DNA of 64,000 bases from NCBI RefSeq assembly GCF_000428045.1, contig NZ_ATZE01000007.1:62001-126000 (forward strand), given 5' to 3'. The stretch's first letter is position 1. Each line of letters begins with the position of its first letter. Below are positions 8,695 to 16,288 of the stretch, one piece after another. The notes beneath the pieces are model-generated. The model saw only the letters and a list, made by a program, of their open reading frames with translations, was not told the DNA's origin and did no database searches. The translations under genes were made by a program, and so were the position numbers. The DNA is from Sedimenticola selenatireducens DSM 17993 (lineage in GTDB: Bacteria > Pseudomonadota > Gammaproteobacteria > Chromatiales > Chromatiaceae).

Positions 8695-9351
8695 ATGCCT
8701 TATTCAGAAGATCACAAAGCAAAATCAAAAGACCGTATCCTTAAATCCGCCACCGAACTGTTTTGCCGCTACGGTTTTGAGAAGGTATCCATCAGTCAGA
8801 TCATGAAATTAGCGAAGCTGACGCACGGGGCTTTTTATGCCCATTTTGAATCGAAAGAAGCCCTCTATAATGCGTCGTTCCTGGAAACACTCAAGGGCAG
8901 CCGCGCCGCACGACTGGTTAAAGGGCCCTTGTCGATCAAACATTTAACTGCGCTGGTTACCAATTACTGGAATCTTCAGGAACTGAAGGAAAAGAGCAAA
9001 CCCGGGCCTGAAACGATCCTGTTCAACGAAATCGGCAACGATAATGCAGAAGTCAGGAAGTTGTTTGAAACGTCATACCATAGTCTGAAAAAGATGCTGG
9101 AAACCCGCATTATGGCCTTGAGCCGTCTGAAAAAACTGCCCTTTGAGCCCGATCGGGACACCATCGCCGAAAAAGCCCGCGCCATTCTTGCATCCCTGGT
9201 GGGCGCTGTTGCCATTGCCAAAAGTATTCCTCATGAAGAGGAGCGACGCGGGATTTTAGAGGCCGCCCAAAAGCAGATTTTGATCATGCTCGGTGTGAAC
9301 GAGAGCGAACTGGACAGCCTGTTGGGGTCAGTTGCGCCAGATGTCTGGTAG
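8695..9351 (+). CDS. TetR/AcrR family regulator
   Basis: A 218-residue repressor-type protein. The TetR HTH is clear at residues 12-58: RILKSATELFCRYGFEKVSI, SQIMKLAKLTHGAFYAHFES and KEALYNASF. The C-terminal part resembles the TetR_C domain of YvdT/AcrR-type regulators. It is divergent from fabF, sharing a 92-base intergenic region, so control of fabF and of itself is likely. A VOC gene starts about 55 bases downstream. The ATG at 8695 follows GGGGGAA. Codon use is more AT-rich than in the nar cluster. Confidence 0.85.
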   Translation: MPYSEDHKAKSKDRILKSATELFCRYGFEKVSISQIMKLAKLTHGAFYAHFESKEALYNASFLETLKGSRAARLVKGPLSIKHLTALVTNYWNLQELKEKSKPGPETILFNEIGNDNAEVRKLFETSYHSLKKMLETRIMALSRLKKLPFEPDRDTIAEKARAILASLVGAVAIAKSIPHEEERRGILEAAQKQILIMLGVNESELDSLLGSVAPDVW

Positions 9352-9406
9352 CGTACAGATAATATCTGCCAGCATATTTAACACGGGCCATGGGAATAAA
9401 AAGGCG

Positions 9407-9844
9407 ATGGAAACCAAAAAGATTGACCATCTCTGTATTGCAGTAAAAGACCTGGATGCGGCAAGAAAGGTATGGGAGCCGATTCTGGGCAAATCACAAC
9501 CCGACGATCCCTATGTGGATGAACCTGAACAGATCCGAGTAGCCAGATACTGGCTTGGCGGAGTAGGTTTTGAACTCATGGAGTCGACCTCGCCCGATGG
9601 GCCCGTCGCCAAGTGGATAGAAAAACATGGTGAAGGGGTGATGATTGTCAGTCTCAATGTTGCCGATACCCGGGAATCCATAACGGAACTGGAGCCAAAA
9701 GGTTATCCATTTATACCGACCCGGAAAGGAGAGAAGGCGAGACCTTTCAGGGACTGCGAGTTTGCCTTTATCCATCCTGAAAAAATGAACAATGTACTGG
9801 TAGAGCTGATTGATTACCGCTGGAGTGAACTGGAGAATCAGTAG
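9407..9844 (+). CDS. VOC (glyoxalase/methylmalonyl-CoA epimerase-like) family protein
   Basis: A 145-residue vicinal-oxygen-chelate protein. It opens with KKIDHLCIAVKDLDAARKVW, the usual first beta-alpha unit with the metal-ligand His, and ends with FAFIHPEKMNNVLVELID, which has the C-terminal Glu ligand. The pattern is closest to methylmalonyl-CoA epimerases (HPxxxxxVLxEL). The ATG at 9407 is chosen because the first 25 codons of the longer frame overlap the TetR gene end and lack similarity. Substrate is unproven; the setting next to fabF and tetR suggests acyl-CoA or fatty acid metabolism. Confidence 0.75.
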   Translation: METKKIDHLCIAVKDLDAARKVWEPILGKSQPDDPYVDEPEQIRVARYWLGGVGFELMESTSPDGPVAKWIEKHGEGVMIVSLNVADTRESITELEPKGYPFIPTRKGEKARPFRDCEFAFIHPEKMNNVLVELIDYRWSELENQ

Positions 9845-10002
9845 TCGGCTCCGGCTTTGTCCAACGTAACCACTTCCCTCTGCTACAGTCAGTTCAGACG
9901 ATCTTATTACCCTTCAATAATTATGGGTTACCCGTATAACACAACCACCCTGAACTATACTCAGTGTCTGAGTGACCCCACCCAGACATTGGAGGTTTCA
10001 AC

Positions 10003-10257
10003 ATGTTCAAGCGCATATTCCTTACAATCGCTATAACCCTGGCGCTGTCCACTCCGGCGCTTGCCAGCCACTGCCCCATGGACGCCAAGGCGATAGATGC
10101 GGGACTTGAGAATACCCAACTCAACGATATGCAGAAGTCCGAGGTAATGGCTCTGCGTGATGAAGGGATGAAACTACATAACAGCGGTGAGCACCGCCAG
10201 GCAGAGCAGACCCTGGCCAAGGCAATGCGAATGCTGCTGGAAGCAGGCAAGATGTAG
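10003..10257 (+). CDS. Small exported protein, 84 residues
   Basis: It begins with a clear signal peptide (MFKRIFLTIAITLALSTPALA, cleavage near residues 21-22) and leaves a mature helical protein of about 62 residues. The mature start SHCPMDAKAID carries one Cys, and the remainder resembles a short helix-turn-helix pair of the TPR type (HNSGEHRQAEQTLAKAM). GGAGG stands 9 bases before the ATG, and a strong terminator follows 16 bases after the stop. It is therefore a real monocistronic gene despite its size. Function unknown. Confidence 0.75.
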   Translation: MFKRIFLTIAITLALSTPALASHCPMDAKAIDAGLENTQLNDMQKSEVMALRDEGMKLHNSGEHRQAEQTLAKAMRMLLEAGKM

Positions 10258-10273
10258 CGTGAAAACCTTTTCA

Positions 10274-10315
10274 GGCCGCCATGTCTCCGATCACGCAGAG
10301 ATATGGCGGCCTTTC
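10274..10315 (+). terminator. Rho-independent terminator of the small exported protein gene
   Basis: Stem GGCCGCCATGTCTC (10274-10287) pairs with GAGATATGGCGGCC (10298-10311) with one G-U pair and a 10-base loop, followed by tttct. Confidence 0.8.
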
Positions 10316-10566
10316 TGTTGGTGATCTACTTTCGGAAACCGGCAGATTCTCCAGCCCGGCAGGTTATTTATGTGCTGTAATTCGTTGGGTGAAACTTATT
10401 GCGTGCTGCACTACAGGGGCGTGAAGTGATCCGCTCACGCTGTCATAACAGCAACTGATTTGGTAGGCTCGCTGAGCCACAGGGAATAGGGCGCGATGCT
10501 TCCTGATGCTCTGGCACGACAATAACAGGATCTCCTATTCATGGGTTCGAATTTCTGGAATTTACA
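10316..10566. other. Intergenic region without a recognisable gene
   Basis: About 250 bases between the terminator and the DUF1330 gene. I see no supported frame, repeat or RNA. It presumably contains the promoter of the next gene. Confidence 0.4.
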
Positions 10567-10854
10567 GTGAATAATGCTTATGTGATTGGCCATATTTCGG
10601 TTAAGAATTCTGAAATGTGGGAGGAGTACCGTGACAGGGTGCCGGCTACCCTGGAGCCGTGGGGTGCTGAATTGCTCCTGCGCGGAAAGCTGGTCGCAGT
10701 CCTCGGTGGAGCACACGTGCACACCGATACGGTGGTTATCCGTTTTCCCAGCCTGGATGCGGTGAACGGCTGGCACACCTCAGCGGCATACCAGGCGCTG
10801 ATTCCATTACGCCAGATGGCGGCGGATGTGGATTTGCTTACCTTCGAGGAATAA
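10567..10854 (+). CDS. DUF1330 domain protein
   Basis: A 95-residue protein of the DUF1330 family (dimeric alpha-beta barrel fold). Typical features are the opening AYVIGHISVKNSEMWEEYRD, the middle VIRFPSLDAVNGWHTSAAYQ and the conserved YQALIPLRQ. The start is GTG at 10567. Function of the family is unknown; members are small soluble proteins often induced under stress. It stands alone between two intergenic regions. Confidence 0.8.
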   Translation: MNNAYVIGHISVKNSEMWEEYRDRVPATLEPWGAELLLRGKLVAVLGGAHVHTDTVVIRFPSLDAVNGWHTSAAYQALIPLRQMAADVDLLTFEE

Positions 10855-10912
10855 CTGCGTTTCAGGATATAGGTAAGCGTTCCGCGCGTTATGATGCCGG
10901 CTGTTCATAGAG

Positions 10913-10955
10913 TGACCTATTCCCTCACCCATGATCGAGGTGAGGGGATAGGTCA
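10913..10955. terminator. Long hairpin between convergent genes, possible bidirectional terminator
   Basis: TGACCTATTCCCTCACC (10913-10929) pairs with GGTGAGGGGATAGGTCA (10939-10955) with one G-U mismatch. It lies between the DUF1330 gene and the end of the convergent AsmA-like gene. There is no clear U-tract on either side, so termination is only inferred from position. Confidence 0.45.
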
Positions 10956-10957
10956 TG

Positions 10958-11752
10958 TCATTTAAAGATGGATTTCAGTTTGTCGCCGACTTCTCCGGCC
11001 TTGTCGCCGACGTCATCTATCGATCCGCTCTGTTCCTGTACCGCCTTCATCTTGTCGCCAACCTGTGACTGAAGTTTGGTTTTCAGCTCGTCCAGGGAGA
11101 CGTTGCCAACGCTGGAAGCGGCACTGGTGACTTTCTGCATTACCAGTTCGACTACATCCGAGGCTGAACTGCCGCCGTCCTTTTTGCCGATATCCTTCAT
11201 TTCTATATTCGGCAATGGCGTGCGGATGGGTGTGTCAGAGAGCGGTGTGACTACCAAGACTTCGCCGTCCTGTATGGTCAGCAGATCGATAATCAGCTTC
11301 TTCTCTTTATCTCCCGCCTTTTCGTTACCAGTTTTGCCGCCATCGGCAAACTGCTGCACATTTTTTACCAGTTGCTGCAGGTTGGAGCCGGCGTCGCCAC
11401 CCGGTTCATAGCTCAGCTTGGGAGCCTCGATATTGATGCTCTTGATGCGGATGACATCGGTGGTCAGGGATTCCGGGTCAAGGGCAACCTTGATCGCGCC
11501 CAGTTGAAAGGCATTGTCGCTCTTGTAACCGGCCGGGTTGCCCACGGTCAGTCCCTTGAGTGCACCTTCGCCGGATATGGCCACCTCGGCGCTGTCCAGT
11601 GATACGCTGCTCTGGGTCACCTTGGACCCGAAACCCTCCACGGCATCAACAATCAGGGAGCCCAGGTTGGATGAGAGAAATATAAACACGCCGATCACGA
11701 CGATAATGATAAGGGTTGCCAGGCTGATGGCGGTACGTTTGACGGTGCCCAT
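10958..11752 (-). CDS. Short AsmA-like inner-membrane-anchored protein
   Basis: A 264-residue protein with one N-terminal membrane helix (TAISLATLIIIVVIGVFIFL) and a periplasmic beta-rich region. The pattern, with SVSLDSAEVAISGEGALKGL and IKSINIEAPKLSYE, resembles the bridge-like AsmA/DUF748 proteins, but it is much shorter than AsmA itself. The C-terminal ~70 residues (SVGNVSLDELKTKLQSQVGD onward) are helical and charged. The ATG at 11752 is chosen over 11782 because AAGGAGA lies 8-9 bases upstream. Function in lipid or envelope traffic is a family-level guess. Confidence 0.65.
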   Translation of the reverse strand: MGTVKRTAISLATLIIIVVIGVFIFLSSNLGSLIVDAVEGFGSKVTQSSVSLDSAEVAISGEGALKGLTVGNPAGYKSDNAFQLGAIKVALDPESLTTDVIRIKSINIEAPKLSYEPGGDAGSNLQQLVKNVQQFADGGKTGNEKAGDKEKKLIIDLLTIQDGEVLVVTPLSDTPIRTPLPNIEMKDIGKKDGGSSASDVVELVMQKVTSAASSVGNVSLDELKTKLQSQVGDKMKAVQEQSGSIDDVGDKAGEVGDKLKSIFK

Positions 11753-11886
11753 TGTTATTGTCTCCTTTCGATTGGGAATCATTCCAGAGTCAATGGTGAC
11801 ACTATTCTGTTTGAATTGTCACCCCGGATCTCGAGTTAGGGGCGGAGCAGGACCCGTTGAACAAGTTATTGTGGACAAACAGCGGG

Positions 11887-12801
11887 TCAGTCATCGTGCC
11901 GGGTGCTTTTTTTCTTTTTCTTCACCCGATGTGCGTTCTTGGAGTTCTTCACCAGGTCTTCGATAATCGGTGTCAGCAGCACCTCCATGGCAAAGGTCAT
12001 CTTGGTGCCGGGGATCACCAGGGTGTTGCGGCGGGAGATGAAGGAGTTCTCGATCATGTGCTTCATGTAGACCAGGTCGATATTGTATTTCTTGATGATG
12101 CGCTTCTTGACCCGGATCACCACCAGGCTCTCATCAGCGGTTGGCACCTCCCTGGAGATGAAGGGATTGGAAGTGTCCACCGTGGGAATACGCTGAAAGT
12201 TTATGTCGGTGTGGGAAAACTGGGGCGTGATATGCTCCACGTAGTCATCCATGCGGCGCTTGATCGCCTCGACAGTGGTTTCCGTGTCATAGCCACGGGC
12301 TTCATTGTCGCGCTGGATTTTCTGGATCCACTCCAAATTAATAATCGGCACCACGCCGATCAGCAGGTCCACATAGCGGCGTACTTCCGGCATGCCGCCG
12401 TGGAGCCCTTCATAGAGCAGCAGGTCGGTCTCTTCCCGGGTCTCTTCCCAGGGCGTGAAGGTACCCGGCTTCATATCCCACTGCAGGGCTTCTTCTTCGT
12501 TGTGCAGGTAGTGGCGGATCTTGCCCTGTCCGGTCGCCTTGTAGTTCTTGAACATCAGTGCCAGTTCGTCCAGCAGGTTGGCCTCGGGGCTGAAATGGCT
12601 CAGATTCCGTCCCTGCTGCTTGGCCAGCTTGGTGGCTTTTTTCATTTCGCTACGGGTGTGGCGGTGATAGGAGTCACCCTCGATCATCAGCGACTGAATA
12701 CCTTCACGATAGAAGATATGGCTGAAGGCGTCCCTGACGGTACTGGTACCGGCACCGGATGAGCCGGTCACCGCAACAATCGGAAACTCTCTTTTACCCA
12801 T
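11887..12801 (-). CDS. prk: Phosphoribulokinase
   Basis: A 304-residue class I (proteobacterial) phosphoribulokinase, which makes ribulose 1,5-bisphosphate from ribulose 5-phosphate and ATP in the Calvin cycle. The P-loop is VTGSSGAGTSTV near the N-terminus, followed by IEGDSYHRHTR with the catalytic Asp and YEGLHGG (Walker B region). The C-terminus is strongly basic (KKKKK). The ATG at 12801 is preferred to the in-frame start at 12852. It lies 88 bases downstream of the DsrC-like gene on the same strand, separate from any RuBisCO gene in this window. It is the clearest evidence for autotrophy here. Confidence 0.92.
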   Translation of the reverse strand: MGKREFPIVAVTGSSGAGTSTVRDAFSHIFYREGIQSLMIEGDSYHRHTRSEMKKATKLAKQQGRNLSHFSPEANLLDELALMFKNYKATGQGKIRHYLHNEEEALQWDMKPGTFTPWEETREETDLLLYEGLHGGMPEVRRYVDLLIGVVPIINLEWIQKIQRDNEARGYDTETTVEAIKRRMDDYVEHITPQFSHTDINFQRIPTVDTSNPFISREVPTADESLVVIRVKKRIIKKYNIDLVYMKHMIENSFISRRNTLVIPGTKMTFAMEVLLTPIIEDLVKNSKNAHRVKKKKKSTRHDD

Positions 12802-12889
12802 GGATATTGGACTCTTGGCAATTCTGGAAGACGAACCGGCCGATTCTGGCATATTTCCAGCTTGATTACCCGGGGATATTGGGCGGTGT

Positions 12890-13255
12890 TCAGTGTTCGC
12901 CCTTGGTCTTGCGGATACCGGCCAGCCGGTTGCCCTGCTTCTGCGGTCCCCCCATGGGGAAAATATCGTGCAGGTAGCGGGTATTGCCCCGCTCGCTGCC
13001 CCAGCTCTTCTTGAAGTGCTTTATCATGTCGCGTACCTGCGCCTGCACATGGTGCTGGTGATAATAGTCGCGGATGAAATTAATCACTTCCCAGTGCTCA
13101 TCTGTCAGCGTCAGGTGCTCTTTTTCCGCCAGAGCCACGGCAAAGCCTTCCGACCACTCATCCATGTCCTGGATATAGCCTTCCTGATCGGTGGCGATCT
13201 GCTCATCACCCACAGTGACATAATCAATACGTATGGCAAAAGGGTTCGTTTTCAT
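12890..13255 (-). CDS. DsrC/TusE-family protein lacking both redox cysteines
   Basis: A 121-residue protein with the DsrC fold signature: GYIQDMDEWSEGFAVALAEK, LTLTDEHWEVINFIRDYY and the C-terminal arm region YLHDIFPMGGPQKQGNRLAG. True DsrC carries a penultimate Cys and a second Cys about ten residues before it (KQACKIAG...GCV). Here these positions read KQGNRLAG and the tail ends RKTKGEH, so both are absent. Such proteins cannot form the DsrC trisulfide or relay sulfur as TusE does. Cysteine-free homologues have been grouped as RspA, with a proposed regulatory role. It sits directly after narI, separated by a terminator 14 bases from its start. Confidence 0.82.
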   Translation of the reverse strand: MKTNPFAIRIDYVTVGDEQIATDQEGYIQDMDEWSEGFAVALAEKEHLTLTDEHWEVINFIRDYYHQHHVQAQVRDMIKHFKKSWGSERGNTRYLHDIFPMGGPQKQGNRLAGIRKTKGEH

Positions 13256-13268
13256 CTGTTAACCTCCG

Positions 13269-13297
13269 AAAAAGAGGGGAGCAATCTTGCTCCCCTC
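13269..13297 (-). terminator. Rho-independent terminator after narI
   Basis: On the minus strand GAGGGGAGCAA and its perfect complement (13287-13297 / 13274-13284) form a hairpin followed by TTTTT (13273-13269). It ends only 14 bases before the start codon of the DsrC-like gene, so that gene is expressed by read-through or from a promoter upstream of or inside the hairpin. Confidence 0.8.
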
Positions 13298-13418
13298 CGG
13301 ATACTTCTCATGTCTGTTTCCACCTGCCGTGGAGCCCGCAGGTGCCTACTCTTCGATGCGTTTCATCGCACTCTCTTGAGTCGGTAAGCGTAACTTAGAA
13401 TCGACACTTTCCCAACAC

Positions 13419-14114
13419 TTAGTTCATTTTGATCATTTTCACCCGCACGATCTGGTAGGGGCGGCTGATATAGCTCAACGGCACGCTCCAGACATGTACC
13501 AGGCGAGTGAACGGGAACAGCAGGAACACGGTCATGCCGAAGAATATGTGCAGCTTGAAAATGAAGTTTACATTCTGGATCAGGCTGGGATCGACACTCA
13601 GTGTGGCCACGCTCTTCACCCACTCGGTCAGGGCGATCATGGTGCTGGCATCGCCATGGGACGCGTGATCAAAGGAGACCACGGTGGTGCTCAGACCCAG
13701 GGCCACGGTGGCCAGCAGCCAGCCGATGATGAAAGTGTCACGAGTACGGCTGACCGCACGAACCCGTGGCTCGTTCAGGCGACGCAGCAGTAGCATGGTG
13801 GCTCCAATCAGACAGAGGCTGCCGAAGACCAGACCCGCATAGATGGCAATGTACTGGTGTGCGGTATCCGAGATACCCAGTGCCAGGAACCAGCTGTGCG
13901 GGGTCAGCATGCCGACCAGGTGGCCGAAGAATACCGCCAGTATGCCCACGTGGAACAGGTTGCTGGCAAGGCGCATGCTTTTACCGCTCAACAGCTGGCT
14001 GGAATCGGCTTTCCAGGTGTACTGCTCACGATCGAAACGGAGCCAGCTTCCGAGCAGAAAGATGGTGCCGGCCAGGTAGGGGTAGGCCCCAAAAAAGAAG
14101 TTATGCAGTGTCAT
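13419..14114 (-). CDS. narI: Respiratory nitrate reductase gamma subunit
   Basis: A 231-residue membrane cytochrome b that oxidises quinol and passes electrons to NarH. Five transmembrane helices are visible, starting with NFFFGAYPYLAGTIFLLGSW. Candidate heme-b ligands are the His residues in LFHVGILAVFFGHLVG and in the C-terminal IFKLHIFFGMTVFLLFPFTRLVH. Length is standard (E. coli 225). It is the last gene of narGHJI, 12 bases after narJ, and is followed by a terminator. Confidence 0.93.
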   Translation of the reverse strand: MTLHNFFFGAYPYLAGTIFLLGSWLRFDREQYTWKADSSQLLSGKSMRLASNLFHVGILAVFFGHLVGMLTPHSWFLALGISDTAHQYIAIYAGLVFGSLCLIGATMLLLRRLNEPRVRAVSRTRDTFIIGWLLATVALGLSTTVVSFDHASHGDASTMIALTEWVKSVATLSVDPSLIQNVNFIFKLHIFFGMTVFLLFPFTRLVHVWSVPLSYISRPYQIVRVKMIKMN

Positions 14115-14126
14115 TCAAATCTCTCC

Positions 14127-14642
14127 TCAGGCTGCTTGGGCCAGATGTCCACGGTTTTCAACAATGCGAAGAATCCGCGCGTAGGGGCTCTCGGCCTTTT
14201 CCAGGTTGTCGCCAATCACTTTCAGTACCTTGGCGGCGTCGCCCAGGAAAACCCGCGCCTGCAGATCGTCCAGGGTGGAAACATATTCCAGGATCAGCGG
14301 CAGGAAGTCGGGGATCTCTTTGCCCTCAACCTCCAGGCCACTCGCCTTGTAATACTCCGACAGGTCGATCAGGGCAGGGCCACGACCCCGGTCATCACCA
14401 AACAGGTGATGGGTGAGGTGCAGGTCATGCTCCGGAACCATGTCGAAGGTCTGGACATACTGGCTCTGCAGACCGGTCAGGTCATGCATGTTCATCCAGG
14501 AGACAAGATTGAGCAGATCTTCCTTTTCCTGTGGACCAATGGCGTCATCCTGATTGATGGCGTCGATGATCCCGGGCAGGTTCTGCATCAACTCGTCGTC
14601 CGGATAGTCGAGCAACCGGGCCATGATGTTGTAGATAAGCAT
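14127..14642 (-). CDS. narJ: Nitrate reductase assembly chaperone (delta subunit)
   Basis: A 171-residue member of the NarJ/TorD chaperone family, which binds apo-NarG and assists molybdenum cofactor insertion before membrane docking. Visible motifs are ARLLDYPDDEL near the N-terminus and the conserved HLFGDDRGRGPALIDL segment (the TorD-family H-x-G-D/E region). It is somewhat shorter than E. coli NarJ (236 residues), mainly at the C-terminus, as is common in this lineage. It lies between narH (15 bases) and narI (12 bases). Confidence 0.92.
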   Translation of the reverse strand: MLIYNIMARLLDYPDDELMQNLPGIIDAINQDDAIGPQEKEDLLNLVSWMNMHDLTGLQSQYVQTFDMVPEHDLHLTHHLFGDDRGRGPALIDLSEYYKASGLEVEGKEIPDFLPLILEYVSTLDDLQARVFLGDAAKVLKVIGDNLEKAESPYARILRIVENRGHLAQAA

Positions 14643-14657
14643 CGTTATAGTCTCCTG

Positions 14658-16217
14658 TTAAACCGTATCTTTTTTCCGCGGCTGGATATCCTGCGGGGTA
14701 TAGGTACGTTTACGGGAAGCAGGGAACAGGGAGAAGCCCTGGCCGGCGTCGCTGCCCTGAGAACTGATATTGCCCGCACTGAAGCCGTTCTGTCCCTGGA
14801 AGGCGTAGGGATCTTCCTGCGCCAGCGCCTCGTTGGCGGTCGGGATCACGAAACGGTCGTTGTAGTTGGCAATGCCAAGCATCTGGTACATCTCGTCGGA
14901 CTGCGCCTCGGTCAGACCGGCGGCCTCCAGTGCGGCCGTGTTGGTGGTGCCGTCCACATTCTTGGAGCGTTGGTTGCTGCGCATTGCCAACAGGCGGTTC
15001 AGCGCGCTGATGATCGGTTTCTCGTCACCGGCGGTAAGCAGGTTGGCAAGGTACTGAACCGGGAAGCGCAGCGCCTCGGCCTTGGGAATGCAGCCGTCGG
15101 CCTCGGTCGGCAGGGTGCCCTGGTCAATCTGGCTCTGTACCGGCGACAGCGGCGGCACGTACCACATCATCGGCAGGGTGCGGTATTCCGGATGCAGCGG
15201 GAACGCAATCTTCCAATCGATAGCCATTTTGTAAACCGGTGAACGCTTGGCAGCATCCAGCCAGGTGTCAGGGATACCCTGTTCCTGTGCCTGACGGATC
15301 ACTTCCGGATCATTCGGGTCGAGGAAGATATCCATCTGTGATTTGTACAGATCCTTGTCACCCGCAACAGCGGCGGCGTCACTGATCTTGTCTGCGTCGT
15401 ACAGCACCACGCCCATGTAGCGAATACGACCAACACAGGATTCCGCGCAGGCGGTCGGCATGCCGGACTCGATACGCGGGTAGCAGAGGATACACTTCTC
15501 GGATTTGCCGGACTCCCAGTTGAAGTAGATCTTCTTGTAGGGACAGGCGCTGACACACATACGCCAGCCGCGGCAGCGGTCCTGGTCGATCAGTACCGCA
15601 CCGTCCTCATCGCGCTTGTAGATTGCCCCGGAAGGACAACTGGCCACGCAAGCCGGATTCAGGCAGTGGTTACACAGCCTGGGCAGATACATATGGAAGG
15701 TCTTCTCGAACTCCTTGTAGATCTGCTTCTGGATACCCTTGAAGTTCTGATCCACCGAGCGGCTTTCGAACTCGCCGGCCAGGTCATCTTCCCAGTTGGG
15801 TCCCCACTGGATCTTCTCCATGCGCTCACCGGTGATCTGGGACAGCGGACGGGCAGTTGGGGCCGCCTCGGAGAGGGGCTTGTTCTGCAGCTTGGGGTAG
15901 TCGTAGTCGAACGGCTCGTAGTAGTCGTCGATCTCCGGCATGTCCGGGTTGGCGAAGATGTTCAGCAGCTTGCTGATGCGGCCGCCGGCCTTCAGCTCCA
16001 GTTGACCGTTCTCTTTCTTCCAGCCGCCTTTCCACTTCTCCTGGTTTTCCCACTCTTTGGGGAAACCGATACCGGGCTTGGACTCCACGTTGTTGAACCA
16101 GGCGTACTCGACACCCTTGCGGTTGGTCCAGATGTTCTTGCAGGTGACAGAACAGGTGTGGCAACCGATGCACTTGTCCAGGTTCAGGACCATTGCGATT
16201 TGTGCACGTATATTCAT
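14658..16217 (-). CDS. narH: Respiratory nitrate reductase beta subunit
   Basis: A 519-residue iron-sulfur electron-transfer subunit. Four cysteine clusters are visible: CIGCHTCSVTC at residues 16-26, CNHCLNPACVASCP, CRGWRMCVSACP (Trp replaces a Cys, as in the [3Fe-4S] centre of NarH) and CILCYPRIESGMPTACAESC. It carries electrons from NarI hemes to NarG. The C-terminal ~60 residues, rich in Gln and Gly, are lineage-specific. A 71-base gap containing a hairpin separates it from narG. Confidence 0.95.
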   Translation of the reverse strand: MNIRAQIAMVLNLDKCIGCHTCSVTCKNIWTNRKGVEYAWFNNVESKPGIGFPKEWENQEKWKGGWKKENGQLELKAGGRISKLLNIFANPDMPEIDDYYEPFDYDYPKLQNKPLSEAAPTARPLSQITGERMEKIQWGPNWEDDLAGEFESRSVDQNFKGIQKQIYKEFEKTFHMYLPRLCNHCLNPACVASCPSGAIYKRDEDGAVLIDQDRCRGWRMCVSACPYKKIYFNWESGKSEKCILCYPRIESGMPTACAESCVGRIRYMGVVLYDADKISDAAAVAGDKDLYKSQMDIFLDPNDPEVIRQAQEQGIPDTWLDAAKRSPVYKMAIDWKIAFPLHPEYRTLPMMWYVPPLSPVQSQIDQGTLPTEADGCIPKAEALRFPVQYLANLLTAGDEKPIISALNRLLAMRSNQRSKNVDGTTNTAALEAAGLTEAQSDEMYQMLGIANYNDRFVIPTANEALAQEDPYAFQGQNGFSAGNISSQGSDAGQGFSLFPASRKRTYTPQDIQPRKKDTV

Positions 16218-16248
16218 CTTTAGTATTCCTCAATATGCTTTTCACCGG

Positions 16249-16272
16249 GTGCGGGGTGCTATCACCCCGCAC
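16249..16272 (-). other. Perfect hairpin in the narG-narH gap
   Basis: GTGCGGGGTG (16249-16258) and CACCCCGCAC (16263-16272) form a perfect 10-bp stem with a 4-base loop. No U-tract follows on the minus strand, so it is more likely an mRNA-stabilising or processing element than a terminator. Confidence 0.6.
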
Positions 16273-16288
16273 ATTGCGATTCACAGGC

